Part shown: in pieces, positions 1 through 11,028 of the stretch
How positions within the stretch are numbered: the stretch's first letter is position 1
How the letters are laid out: each line of letters begins with the position of its first letter
Source: Rhizophagus irregularis
Taxonomy: Eukaryota > Glomeromycota > Glomeromycetes > Glomerales > Glomeraceae
Length of the DNA stretch: 64,000 nucleotides
Direction: 5' to 3'
Assembly (NCBI RefSeq): GCF_026210795.1
Contig: NC_089431.1
Location: 3,348,001-3,412,000 of the forward strand
Made by a program: the position numbers and the translations under genes
Notes under the pieces: generated by a model
What the model saw: the letters and a program-made list of their open reading frames with translations, nothing else
What the model was told of the DNA's origin: nothing
Database searches by the model: none

Positions 1-23
1 AAATTTTAAATTATTCAATTTAG

Positions 24-975
24 TTGGACGACAAACGTTTATATATTGGAAATTTAGATTCTTCAATAAATGAGCAAGTGTTACTTTTAAGTATATTAGG
101 ATTCAATTAATTATCAATATCTAATTGTCTTCTTTATTTCACAGATATACTGTTGTAAAGTTATTTGAACCTTTTGGAAAAATAACCCATCTTGATTATC
201 TCTTTCATAAGAGTGGACCAAAACGCGGTCAACCAAGGGGTTATTGTTTCTTGGAATATAGCAAAAAAGAGGTACGTTATTTTGTTTACATTGTTCCAAC
301 TTCAACATAATAAAATAAATATTAATTGCTTTTTTAAAAAAATTACAAATTATGTGTTCTGTATACCGAATTGCACCTAGGAAGCCTTGAGAGCGATGAC
401 AGCTATGCATTCAAAATTGATTAAGAACCGATCCATGATAGTGACCTTTGCATATGCAGTAATTATATCAGTTTTTAACCTCATTTTTCTTTTCTTATAG
501 TTAATAAAAATGATTATTTATATACTAATATTAGGCACCTGAAAATTATGATGGTAAACAATTGGGTGGTCTCAAGAAACGACCTTCATCATCGGTTAAT
601 AGGCCAACGACAATTTCTTTGTTAAAAGCACATAAGATGATCAATGCTAGGTTAGTTTGTAAATTGATACATCTAAATATCTAATAATTTAATGACACAT
701 ATTTATATTTAACTAATGCCGTTTTTAGTACTGATTCAAAGATACAAGCTTTAGAGAGAAAATTAGCGCAAATGAAACAAGAAGATGTATCATCAAATAT
801 TTCTACAACAAAATCGTATTCACAACCTTCATCTCCACAACCATCTACTTCATTTTCAACAGAGAACATAAAGGTAGAAAGGAACTTATCAGCACCAACT
901 TCACCATCAAGAACCACAACTAAGGGTAGAGGGAAGAGATTCAACCCTTATGTTATTCCTAAAAGTGAAAAATAA
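24..975 (+). CDS. RBM18: RBM18-like RNA-binding protein, 5' end outside the window
   Basis: Single RRM-domain protein resembling animal RBM18. Exons read by eye: <24..79, 145..271, 381..458, 535..650, 729..975; all junctions are GT-AG and the frame stays open. RNP2 (RLYIGNLDSSINE) is in the first visible exon and RNP1 (GQPRGYCFLEY) in the second, preceded by the FHKSG stretch typical of RBM18. The fourth and fifth exons give a helix (KIQALERKLAQMKQED) and a Ser/Pro/Thr-rich tail ending in basic KGRGKRFNPY, matching the family layout of RRM, short helix and basic tail. A splice acceptor ends at base 23, so the start codon lies in an upstream exon outside the window. RNA binding is inferred from the RRM; the target is unknown. 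Confidence 0.85.
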
Positions 976-1780
976 TTCCTGTGTTATATTATTATTAAGT
1001 TATTCTCTTTTTAAATAATATATAGAACAAAAATATTTCAATTTATTTTTCTGTGATCATTCCCTTTCAAAGAATTCACTGCATTTTAATAGATTTAATT
1101 ATTTCCTCTTTGGTAATATTTCCAAGTTCTTAGATATATTGTACTTAGTAATTTATCTTACGCATCAAGAGTTTTTTAATGGCTATTACAATAAAATGAC
1201 AATTTTAATCAATGTTTAAACTGGAATTAAAGCAGTGTCTTTTAAAAGCTACTTTAAACATCATTTTTTAAGAATGTAAATGTAATATATTCGAATTTTA
1301 ATAAAAATAAATAAATAAATAAATAACGATATTATAATCTCCATTTTGATCGTAATCTTTCGATCACTTATGTACATGATCTTTTTTGATCATCATAGAA
1401 AAATTCAAAATGATTCAATTATACAAAAATTAATACATCTCGCTATTCATATAAAAAAAATTTATAAAATGTTTTAACACACATATATTTGATAGAGATT
1501 TTATGGTTTTTACAATTGAAAAGTGATAACTATGCTACTTAACGTCTAGTTTTTCAACAAAGCCAAAAAACTTGTAAAAAAAAATAATTATTATTTTTTG
1601 ATGTAGTACTGCATAAGAAAAACAAGTTGATTATCATAATATACGCGTCAATTCGTCGAATCGGGATTACATAATAGGGTGCTCTATAATATATACATAT
1701 ATAGTTTCCATAACTTTTATTTTGCTTTCGCTGTTTGCATTTAATAATCAAAAGCGAAAAAAAAATATTACTATAGTAAA
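976..1780. other. intergenic, no gene seen
   Basis: Very AT-rich spacer between the RRM gene and the zinc-finger gene. It holds a short (AAAT)n microsatellite around 1301-1326 and only short ORFs of non-coding character. Confidence 0.6.
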
Positions 1781-2951
1781 ATGTCAGAAATTTTTAATTG
1801 TTCGCTTGACTATTATATTACTGAAGAAGGTGCAGTGCCTTTGCTTCCTTTCGCTACACACGTGTCACTACAAATTATTGATACTTTACCATGGAATACC
1901 ATAATTTTACAACCAGAATCTAATTCACAAGAAGATACTTTTCAACTAATACAACCAATATTCTTTCAATCACACATACAAGAAACCTCGTGTCCTGAAC
2001 AACAACAAATACAAATGAGTGAGCCCACAGAATGTGATAATAAAGAGAATGTCACAGAGCAAGAAAAGAAGATTAGGATATTAGAGTTTACTTGTACATA
2101 TTGCAATAAACTATATCGAGGAAAGAATGCGAGGTCTATATTACGGCGGCATCTCAAAACCAAACATAATATTAATCCACCTCGAGGTACAAGATGGGAT
2201 AATGATCCTAATAGGCCGAAAACTGACGAAGAAAGGCGTTTGAGAGTGTTAGAATCAAAGAAAAGGTAAGAAGATTAACTCAAAAAAAAAAAAATATATT
2301 ACTAACTCGCGCGTATCTCGGAAAATTTTGCGCGTCTTTTAGTATAATCAATTATTAGAGATCATCAATTCCCAATTTATGCGAGATCATATTGATTATT
2401 CATTTATATATATATATATATGAATCGTGATTGTAAAAAATAGGTGGGCTCAAAAATCACGAACAAAGAAAAACCTTGAGAAAGCATCATCACCCTATAT
2501 AAAACAAGAAAGTATTGATGAGATTCCCAATAATGACAATTCAGATTCAGATTTGGGTAATCATGTCGATACAAATTTGCTTTTTCCTGGTTTTGTAAAA
2601 CAAGAAAGTATTAACGTGATGCCGTATCAAGTAATTAATTCAGATTTAGGAAACTCGCGGCAAGTGGATAATGAACCGGATTTAATTTGTTCGGAATATA
2701 TAAAGCAAGAGCGTATTGATGATTATGAGATTCCAAATCAAGTCAATATTGTTGAAGGGGTCCCAAATCAAGTCGATATAAATTCGGAGAATCAAATCGA
2801 TATGAACTTACTCTATGATGCTGGTTCCATCAAATCAACTTTACTGTGGCTAGGAGTCTCTGCTGAATCGGATTCTGGTCGTATGGGTTATTCTGATGGG
2901 AGATATAATCAAGAACAAAATAATTTTTTAATAAAAGAAGAATGTGAATGA
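1781..2951 (+). CDS. C2H2 zinc-finger protein, 330 aa, two exons
   Basis: Exons 1781..2265 and 2444..2951 (intron GTAAGA...ATAG, phase 2) give 330 residues. One zinc finger of the form C-x2-C-x15-H-x4-H (CTYCNKLYRGKNARSILRRH, then LKTKH) lies at about residues 104-128, followed by a basic region running across the exon junction (RLRVLESKKR, then WAQKSRTKK). The C-terminal half is acidic and repetitive, with three copies of an (I/V)KQE(S/R)I motif that resembles a sumoylation consensus. The N-terminal 85 residues are Gln/Glu-rich. A DNA-binding regulator is the natural reading, but a domesticated transposase zinc finger is possible. The basic region after the finger and the acidic tail fit a transcription factor better than a transposase. 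No specific family is recognised. Confidence 0.75.
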
Positions 2952-3521
2952 ATTTGTTAGCCGTTCATATTCCAATGATATCTTTGAAATTGTGTTGGAA
3001 TTTATTTTGTATTTGATTAAATAAAAAAATGTAAAAGGGATTTGTTGATTTAATAAAAAAAAATATATTTTTTAATTGAATATAATTTTTGGATCTTGAT
3101 TAATCAGTATTATATTTAGAACAACCCATTTTTATACATGACATACTTGTTCCAGGGGTTTCAAAGTTTAAAATTTAACTTAAGGTTAGCTGTTAGGACA
3201 TGTATGTATGATCAGCAGGGTAACGTAAACAATTACATATTTCACATGCAATCCATCCATAATTAGAAATTCGCGGATTTATCATCTTACCCATACATGT
3301 AAACACCATCGTGACGTTACGTGATGAAAGAATGCTACAACATATATGCACAATGCAACTAAAATTGACTAAAGTGCATATTGTGTATTGTGTCAACCCA
3401 TGTAACACAAATATTGTGATATATGATTATGTGAATAGTAACTTATTTCCTCAGCTTCGATTGCTTTTACATATTCAATCTTTCGCATATTCTTCATATT
3501 CAATCTTTTCGACTTATCAAT
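2952..3521. promoter_or_regulatory. upstream region of DCTN5
   Basis: No gene seen. At 3311-3323 there is a near-palindromic bZIP-like sequence TGACGTTACGTGA, about 200 bp before the DCTN5 start codon, in a region that probably contains the promoter. The regulatory role is inferred. Confidence 0.3.
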
Positions 3522-4437
3522 ATGGAGCCACCAATCGTTTATTACCCTCGTTCCGAATACATCGAAACAGTATGTTGTTTACCATATATGTTTTTTTTGT
3601 AAAAAAGTATTTTATAATTTAATTTAATTAAATGATTGATACTATTGCATTTTTTTTCGGTAGGACACCGGTAATAAAGTAAGTCGTAAGTCTGTAATCT
3701 GTGGAAGTCAAAATATCATACTGGGTGGAAAGGTAATTCGCGAAAAATATAGTTTTGTTAATGAACTAAAAAAATTTTTTTCTTTTCATTGTTATTTAAC
3801 AGTTGTCATTCTCTTGTATAGACTATTATCCAAACTGAATGCGTTATCAGAGGGGATTTGAGACGTACTGGAGGTGGTCATGCTGTAGTTGTTGCCATTG
3901 GTAGATATTGTCTTCTGGCAAGAGGAAGCATTATTCGACCCCCGTATAAAACATACAAAGGGTAATTAAAATTTCACATTTGATCTAAAATAAAAAAAAA
4001 TGACATTAATTAACCACTTTATTTATTTTTGGTTTTTTTTTATTATTAATTTAATATAGAATATTCAGTTATTACCCTATGAAAATAGGAGATCATGTAA
4101 CTATTGGAGAAGGAAGTATTGTTGAAGCAGCAACAATAGGTTCTTTTGTACATATTGGAAAAAACTGTGTAATTGGTAGATTTGCAATCATAAAAGATTG
4201 TTGTAGAATTGAAGATAACACAGTAATACCACCAAATACAGTTGTGCCTTCTTTCTCAATTTACGAAGGATCTCCTGGTAAGTTAATGTATATTCTTTTT
4301 TCTTTTTTTTTTTGGAACTCCGTTAATAATTTATTATTGCATTAGGCGTATTTGTCGATGAATTACCAGAATGCGTACAAGATCTTTATGAATCAAAGAC
4401 AAAAGATTATTATGCTAAATTTCAACCAAAAGATTGA
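3522..4437 (+). CDS. DCTN5: dynactin subunit 5 (p25), 188 aa, five exons
   Basis: Exons 3522..3569, 3664..3732, 3822..3961, 4060..4277, 4346..4437 give 188 residues; human p25 is of similar length. Recognisable family stretches include [50 protein letters not shown] and [17 protein letters not shown]. The protein is a left-handed beta-helix of hexapeptide repeats that sits in the pointed-end complex of dynactin with p62, Arp11 and p27, adapting dynein to endosomal cargo. A fungal-specific insertion ([12 protein letters not shown]) follows the RGDL motif in exon 3. The start is the first ATG in frame, just before the conserved N-terminal motif. The TGA stop is followed in the same frame by 121 further open codons, described separately. 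Confidence 0.93.
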
Positions 4438-4803
4438 AACGATAACCATCGCCGTCCGAATCATAATAGAAATTATTATCATCAAAATTTAGATAATTCA
4501 AATTTTTCAACAGGACAGCCAGCGAATGACAATCCATTTTTACTTAACATTTTATTAATGTTTGTCGTAATTGTACAAGCTATATTAGTTCGTAAATTAT
4601 TCTTTGATACACCACAGTATGCAACAAAGGCAGCACCATCAACATCATCTACAACAGCATCATCCTCTCCTTCATCAGCATCTTCATCGGCATCTTCATC
4701 TGCTACCCCATCCACAACAATTGAAGTTGCATCATCTTCAAGGACAACAACAAAGACAATAAATAATAAAGCTTTAATAACATTGTCGCCCATTAACCTC
4801 TAA
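4438..4803 (+). CDS. 121-codon open extension in frame with the DCTN5 stop, one membrane segment
   Basis: Directly after the DCTN5 TGA (4435-4437) the same frame stays open to TAA at 4801-4803. It encodes an Asn/His/Arg-rich linker (NDNHRRPNHNRNYYHQ), a 20-24-residue hydrophobic helix (NILLMFVVIVQAILV) flanked by RK, and a Ser/Thr/Ala-rich tail. An internal ATG at 4558 would give only 81 residues starting inside the helix. An open run this long in roughly 70% AT sequence is unlikely by chance, so the stretch is probably translated. It could be a readthrough tail, an alternative-splice product that skips the TGA, a former longer gene with a new stop, or a separate small protein. The sequence alone does not decide. 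The dicodon TGA-AAC is not a known strong readthrough context. Confidence 0.45.
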   Translation, partial: NDNHRRPNHNRNYYHQNLDNSNFSTGQPANDNPFLLNILLMFVVIVQAILVRKLFFDTPQYATKAAPSTSSTTASSSPSSASSSASSSATPSTTIEVASSSRTTTKTINNKALITLSPINL

Positions 4804-5076
4804 ATTAATTTTACTTTATTTCTTGGCTGTTTTTTTTTTTATTTCTAATATTGTAAATTCTTTTTTTTTAATGTGCATTTTTTTTGCATTTATTTTCATT
4901 AATAAAGCGAAATTCTATTGAAAGTGTTGTTTTAAAAACGTGTGAAAATGGTATACAAAAGTTTCAATGGGATATACTTTGTATTATCAAAAAATATAAC
5001 AGTATAAATAACCTTTCTTCAAATTGAGTTTTGTGGAAACTGTCAAAAATCTCTAAAAAAAAATATAATCTACCAA

Positions 5077-8000
5077 TCATAACAAATTAACTAAAAATTC
5101 ATAAACCATTTCGCCAAATTCTCTATGAATATTTTTATCATTAGCACCTATAATCAGCTCTGGTTTAGCATCCACTAAAGCAGCTTCAATTTTAACTGCT
5201 AATTTATCAGGTGAATATCCATCAACGATTGTAATCTTACTGGTTAAGATATAAAAAAAACAATTAAACCTAATTATCGTATAAAATATATATTATATTA
5301 TATATATAACACTTACACTGGGCGTCTCCAATATTCGGGTTTCCATTCATTATTCTTTTCTTCTTCATTAAGACCTGATATTTCAGCTTTCAATAAATCA
5401 TTAAGATCATAAGAAGATTTCTTCTTCGTAAAAGCTGATGAAGGCACTGCTGGAGGCATATCTTTATATATCATCAATGCTGGTGAATCTAAATACCATT
5501 TACCAGCATTTGTTACAATATCATTAAGACCTGTTAAGGTATTTAAATTTTCAAGTACTATTCTTAATAAAAGTAATTTAATTTCTCTAGTAAGTAATTC
5601 CTGAAATTGTGTCAAATTTCTAGTTTTCATATCCATATGTGATAAATGAAGAGTCAATGTTCCAGGAGATTCCAATGTGAATCGAATGCTATGACTATAA
5701 AATTTGAAATATTTTAATAAACAATTAAAAATTTAAAAACTATATAACCTTTAATTTACCTGTAATCGATAATTACGATAACTGATCCAGTAAATAATGA
5801 GAATTTATCATTACCAATCTTTTTCCACACTTCTTCTATCAACTCTTTACCTTTAGAAAGATTAGATATAAAATGAATTTGAACTGGTACACCCCCATCT
5901 CTTAAGGGCTTGGTAGTTGAGTTTAAAATTTCTCGTAAATGAATACAAAAGAAGTGATATTTAAGTAGGTGAAGAGGTTGAGTTAGAATTTGAGCATATC
6001 CATATCCACTGTTTAATAATTTAAAAGAAGAAATGTTATATCGACAAAAAAAAAATCTAATAGCGAATTGGCAAAGAATCTTTTAATATTTACCTATCTC
6101 TATGTACACCTCTACTTCCTTGTATTACACGTTCTTGTTCCCTAATAAAGTTTCGCCGATGAGACCTCCGAATCAAAAGATCCATGGCTAATTTTAATAC
6201 GGTACACATAGAAGGTTCTGGTGAAATAGTCCTTCCAAAATTGTTATCCGTTTGAAGTACAGATGTCCAATCATCATCTGTGGATCGAGTCTCCTCTTTC
6301 TCTTGTATTGTGTCAGTATTAGCCTATAAAACAAGGTGATTAACCTTACAATTCAGGGATCGAACGTATTATAATTCTTTGTAGTATTTACCCACTGAAT
6401 TGTCAAATCTACACCAGGGTAAACTTGAAGGCAGACTTCATTTTCAAGAAGTATTACACTAGCATTAGTCATTACACGTGCTTCCTTAACTAACTAAATA
6501 ATTATAATTAAATATTAGCAATGTTACATGTATACATATATATATTGACTACATATATCTACTTTAACAAAGAATCTTTCTAAATTTTATTTCTTTTATT
6601 TCTCGCTATATTTCCTCAGTTATCTTTAGTATTTTTAGTTTATATCTATATTTAAATATAGATAATAAACTGATGAAGCCGACTCTGTTCTCGTCATCTC
6701 TTTCTCAACAATTTACATATAATAATATCTTACTTAATTTAAAAATAAAGGTAAAAAGCAAGGAATAAATGTGACGAAACATACTTGTTCAAACAGTTCA
6801 GCCTCAAAGACGGCTTCCTGAGCAGCCAAAAGTTGTTGATGAATATTTGAACCTTCGATTGATTCAAAGCGAAGCACTAAACAATTCTTAAATGAGTATT
6901 ATATTCACTTAAATATGAAAAAACAAAAACAAATTAAAACAATTCATACGAGAATTTTCCTGCACGCGTGGTCCATCATAACCTGGGGCTTCAGAGCTTT
7001 TACGTAAACGCAATTTAACTATTCCTTTAGCTTTTTGTGGCAGTGAAATTGCAATTTGTTTTTCATCCGACGATCTCAGAATTTGTGCTGCAGTGTTTTC
7101 CATAAAACTAGACCCAGCTGAATCAAAAACGCGAAAATGGATAAGATTTCAAATATCAACAAAATTGAACCATAATGATAATAATAATAATATTAATTAT
7201 ATTAATTTATACTCAACCAAGTTGATAACCATAACTAACAAAAATCTGAAGACCAACGTTTTTTTCTTTGCCGCCACCACGTTGTAAAGTCCAATGATGT
7301 TCCCTTAAAGATACTGCTTCGTTCCAGAATGTTCTTTCTTTTTCTACAATGTTGCCCAGTTTTTTGGCTGCCGATGATATAATCCCAGCAGCATGTTTAA
7401 GTTGCTATTCAAAAATAATTATTAATTAATAGAACAATTAAGATGTAATTAAATAAATTAATAGAAATTACCTTGCGTTTCATTCCCAACATCAATTTAA
7501 AATTCTGAAATTGAGAATGTTTATTTAGTTGGGGAAGGCTATGACCATAATTTTGTATCATACCAGAAGGGACTGGTAATGGATTTGTCGGATGGAAATT
7601 TGGTCGAGAATCAGATAAGATTAAATTCAATACATCAATTCCTATACCAATGTCATTATGTGATGCACTATATTAAATAAATTCAAATCAAATTTTAGTT
7701 TTATAATGTAAGTGAGTTTTAAGTTTTTAATTCAAATAAAAATCTGAAAGATTATACAATAAAAAAAAAAGGTCATATTCACGCAACAGCATCCTTAATG
7801 GTATTTTTCATGACAGAGAGATTAGTAGCTTTATCATCTGCTTTTGATTCTTTTTTCTCTGAACTTTCTCCCTTTTCCAAGGATTCAATGGTCAAATTAC
7901 GAAAATCTCGCTCTTGCCATAATTTTTTTACTTGTTTTGAGAGTCTTTCTGTCGGAGTCTGCTTACTAAAAAAAACAATGAAATTGTGAATTAAAGTATT

Positions 8001-8122
8001 TAGATATATTATTAAATATAAATAACGAAAATTACATACGGAAGATAGATTTCTTCTCCCTGATTCGTAACGTCAAATGCAGGAGGTTCAATTCGAGGTT
8101 CAATCAATATTTTTTTATCCAT
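5077..8122 (-). CDS. MED17: Mediator complex subunit 17 (Med17/Srb4), 676 aa, eleven exons
   Basis: Minus-strand exons in transcription order: 8122..8040, 7965..7783, 7667..7472, 7404..7218, 7117..6950, 6876..6785, 6493..6392, 6323..6094, 6008..5760, 5694..5317, 5239..5077. All junctions are GT-AG and the sum is 677 codons. Length is close to human MED17 (651). Family stretches: the N-terminal GEEIYLP, the central EKERTFWNEAVSLREHHWTL helix, a downstream motif ending in GSSF (human RSAGSLF), the AAQEAVFEAELFEQ helix before the head-module region, and a C-terminal fold ending EFGEMVYEFLVNLL. Med17 is the essential scaffold of the Mediator head module and contacts RNA polymerase II in the nucleus. 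It converges on the DCTN5 tail ORF with a 273-bp gap and diverges from the plus-strand gene at 8319. Confidence 0.9.
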
Positions 8123-8318
8123 TTTACTTCGAAAAGAATAGAAAGATTTTTCAATATTAATTTAGTCAACACGGAAAAATTTTTGACTGGAGAAGAGACA
8201 AAAATAATGATTTGACTCCTATTTCAATAATTTTTTAAAAATACGTTCCACAACATATAAAAAGCACTTAAATTACTTTTTGATGTTCGTTATTTTACCT
8301 AAAAATTAAAAAGTTATT
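8123..8318. promoter_or_regulatory. shared divergent promoter region, MED17 / 8319 gene
   Basis: Only 196 bp separate the two divergent start codons, so both promoters and 5' UTRs must lie here. It is AT-rich with no clear TATA box. Confidence 0.5.
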
Positions 8319-9038
8319 ATGACTCGCAAACGTAACCAACAAACTAATGGAGGACATAATAGAGGTTATACCGAAATCATTAGTCCTTCTATGAAATCTA
8401 CAAGTAAAAAGTATTAATAATAAACTTTTTTATTGATTACGTTTTTTTCTTTTAGGAGGTAGAAATTGGAATAGAAATCTGACAAATAGTTCTAGTATTA
8501 TATTGGACACTTCAATTGCTTCAGATCCCGATGAAGCTGCAAGACGCGCAAGGCGCGCTCAACGTTTTGGTGAATTTTTAGAACCTCAACAATTGGTACG
8601 AGAAGACTTTTTATTACACAGCTCTTTAGAGTAACTAGCGATCGCTTTTGATTAATTCTTATTATCCAGGTTGAGACTAAGTTTGATGCAAAAATTGGTG
8701 GTGATATTAAAAAGCCTCCAATTCGTAATGAGGTAAAATCTGTTACCTCCACACCAAAAAAATCTGATGAAGACCCATTTTACACAATGGAAGATGTAGA
8801 ATGGTTTTTGGGAGCGTTATGTTATGCTTTGAGAGTGTCAAATCTTATTTCAAATTCTCCCACAATTCCTGGTCAAAGAAAACGAGCTCAAGATTTTTTT
8901 ATTGATAGTTCACCGCCTGTTTGTTTGTTAGATTTGAGATATGGAAAAAATTTGGAATCTGTAGATGATAATTTAGATTCAGTAGATAAAGAAGTCAATA
9001 ACCTAAGTTCATTAATTAGTGATATAAGTTTAAATTAA
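8319..9038 (+). CDS. uncharacterised 197-aa protein with ARRARRAQRFGEF motif
   Basis: Exons 8319..8403, 8456..8595, 8670..9038 (GT-AG; introns 52 and 74 bp) give 197 residues. The N-terminus is basic and Asn-rich (MTRKRNQQTNGG, RGRNWNRN). The central DEAARRARRAQRFGEF resembles the short Arg-rich RFG helix found near the ends of Sac3/THO1-type mRNA-export proteins; this is only a motif resemblance. The C-terminal part (MEDVEWFLGALCYALRVSN) looks folded and ends in an acidic coil. No family is assigned. A role with nucleic acids is a weak inference from the basic N-terminus. The third exon starts GTTGAG, fixed by frame continuity. Confidence 0.75.
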
Positions 9039-9208
9039 TACTACTACGATCGATTAACTTTCAATCCCTGTTTGAGAACATTACATATGTATTTATTAAT
9101 TCATTATTGATTGTAACAATATAATTCTTTTTCCTTTATTTAATTAAAATTAGTATTTTCAAACATTTTTCTTTTTTTTTACTTGTAAATTATAAATATA
9201 CACTCTTT

Positions 9209-10489
9209 TTATTCATTAATAATTCTCGATGCTGCTTTTCTTAATCTATTCATAACGGCTAAGCCTTCTTCCTCCTCTGGTATACCTTCGACAATTATAC
9301 AATCTACATTACATTCATCCAAATGTCTCAATCCTTTAAATAATTCTTTTGCAATTTGTTCGGGATGCATCGAATCGCCCAAAGTATATTCTATTATTCC
9401 TTGTGATAAAGATTTGTTATTTTCATATTCTTCCTTTGAACTTATGTACGATGTTCCTGTTGCCAATATTCCAATTGTTAATTTACCATTTTTTCTTATT
9501 TTTTCAATTTCCCTATCCATTACATCACGAGATTTATGTTTATCATCAATGTCTACCAAAATAACTTCAGCATCAGGAGAATAATGTCGATATTTCATTC
9601 CAGGTGTTGTAGGACCCATTTCAAGTTTTTTATCAACAAAATCTTTTTTATATACTCTAAGATTTTCCATTCCAGGCATCTTATATAATGCTTCAAATGT
9701 TATTCCACCGGGTCGTAATATAACTGGTCCGTGAGAACCTATTGCATCAAAAACAGTAGATTCAACTCCAAAATTACATTGTCCTCCATCAATAATTAAT
9801 GGTATCTTACCATTCAGATCAGTGAACACATGAGAAGCTAAAGTAGGAGATGGTTTTCCTGAAGTGTTCGCCGAAGGAGCTGCTAATGGAAATTCACATA
9901 ATGATATTAAAGCTCTCGAGATTGGATGTGAAGGAAATCTAACTGCAACTGTTGATAAATTACAAGTTACTTCTGAAGGTATTAGTAAAGATTTTGGTAA
10001 TAAAATGGTCAAAGGACCCGGCCAAAATTTTTTAATGATTTGTTCATAAATTTCTGGTATTTCGCCAAAATTATTATTATTTTTTGGTAATAAAGCTCTT
10101 AACATTTTTAATGAAGAAACATGTACAATTAATGGATTATCTGCAGGTCTATTTTTTACCGCATAAATTTTTTTTATTGAATTTAGTGACAAAGCATTTG
10201 AAGCTAAACCATAAACTGTTTCTGTTGGTATAGAAATTACATTATCTTGTTTTAGTAACTCTACGGCCTCTTTTAGAATTGAAAGAGTATTCGGATCTGA
10301 AACACTAAATTTAGGATCTTCGATGTCTTGAGAATAAAAATGTATCGTTGACGGATCAATGGTTTTTATTTGTGTATTCATTATAGGAACGTATGTTGAA
10401 TAAGAGGGTTTAATAAAATTAATTGGTTTCAGAAAACGAGAATGTAAAAAATGTCTAAAGTTGAAACGGAAAAAAGGAGGAAATGACAT
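9209..10489 (-). CDS. SUA5: threonylcarbamoyl-AMP synthase, Sua5/YrdC type, 426 aa
   Basis: Single-exon gene. Family enzymes make threonylcarbamoyl-AMP from threonine, bicarbonate and ATP, the first step of t6A37 in ANN-decoding tRNAs. The YrdC domain (about residues 65-260) carries PTETVYGLASNA at 88, AVKNRPADNPL at 110 and LAAPSANTSGKPSP, the conserved substrate-binding stretches. The ESTVFDA motif precedes the linker with PGMKYRHYSPDA, and a C-terminal Sua5 domain (about 300-420) completes the eukaryotic/long form. Residues 1-36 are Phe/Arg/Ser-rich and free of acidic residues, like a mitochondrial presequence, and are followed by a second Met at 37 (codon at 10381-10379). The gene converges on the 197-aa gene and diverges from the telobox gene. 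Confidence 0.95.
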   Translation of the reverse strand: MSFPPFFRFNFRHFLHSRFLKPINFIKPSYSTYVPIMNTQIKTIDPSTIHFYSQDIEDPKFSVSDPNTLSILKEAVELLKQDNVISIPTETVYGLASNALSLNSIKKIYAVKNRPADNPLIVHVSSLKMLRALLPKNNNNFGEIPEIYEQIIKKFWPGPLTILLPKSLLIPSEVTCNLSTVAVRFPSHPISRALISLCEFPLAAPSANTSGKPSPTLASHVFTDLNGKIPLIIDGGQCNFGVESTVFDAIGSHGPVILRPGGITFEALYKMPGMENLRVYKKDFVDKKLEMGPTTPGMKYRHYSPDAEVILVDIDDKHKSRDVMDREIEKIRKNGKLTIGILATGTSYISSKEEYENNKSLSQGIIEYTLGDSMHPEQIAKELFKGLRHLDECNVDCIIVEGIPEEEEGLAVMNRLRKAASRIINE

Positions 10490-10498
10490 TCCTAGATC

Positions 10499-10529
<31 letters not shown>

Positions 10530-10680
10530 CATTGAAATCATTGTGTAATCCGATCATTTGCATATAAAAATAGGTCATAAGCGGAATGCTCTAATTCCGA
10601 TTTTTCTTTTTCAAAAAGAAATTTTTTTTCGCGTTTAAAACCGCGATTTTATAATTTTTAGCTAATCAAACTTAATAAAC
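10490..10680. promoter_or_regulatory. divergent promoter region SUA5 / telobox gene, with long poly(A) tract
   Basis: 191 bp between divergent starts. It includes an uninterrupted A run of about 28 at 10500-10527, next to the SUA5 start, which would exclude nucleosomes. A short dyad GCGGAATGCTCTAATTCCG lies near 10578. Confidence 0.5.
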
Positions 10681-11028
10681 ATGTCAGACGGTCAAGAAAA
10701 TAATAAAATTTCATCCTCTGAAGATGTACTTGATGAATCATTTCATACTAATAAAACTGTTACTAAAAGATCCTCTACACTTTTAATACCTCAAAATAAG
10801 TTTAAACGCAAGAAACAAAAACGTATTGAGTGGACGCAAGAAGAATTGGAAGAATTGGAAGAAGGGATGGAAAAATTTGGAACCAATTGGACTCTCATAT
10901 TAAACATGTCATCTGGACCTTTGAAAAATCGAACGAACGTCCAACTCAAGGATAAAGCGAGAAATGAAAAACGAAGAAGGGAAAGAGAAGGAATTCCACT
11001 TGGAATTTTTCAAAAGGCTACAGGATAA
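10681..11028 (+). CDS. small telobox Myb/SANT protein, 115 aa
   Basis: Intronless. A single Myb repeat fills residues 50-100: IEWTQEELEELEEGMEKFG (helix 1), NWTLILNMSSGPLKNRTNVQ, then the third-helix telobox-like LKDKARNEKRRRERE, compared with the canonical VDLKDKWRN of TRF/Taz/Teb proteins. The Trp of the telobox is replaced by Ala. The N-terminal 45 residues are Ser-rich and a basic KFKRKKQKR (nuclear localisation) precedes the repeat. The family binds telomeric or telomere-like repeats, or in yeast promoters with such sites. There is no TRFH dimerisation domain, so it is either a minimal binder or partner-dependent. Function beyond nuclear DNA binding is inferred. Confidence 0.8.
   Translation: MSDGQENNKISSSEDVLDESFHTNKTVTKRSSTLLIPQNKFKRKKQKRIEWTQEELEELEEGMEKFGTNWTLILNMSSGPLKNRTNVQLKDKARNEKRRREREGIPLGIFQKATG

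Noticed and set aside
4482-4793. Minus-strand frame of 103 codons, acidic
   Set aside because: Antisense to the plus-strand Ser/Thr tail; the acidic Asp/Glu run mirrors TCA/TCT repeats.
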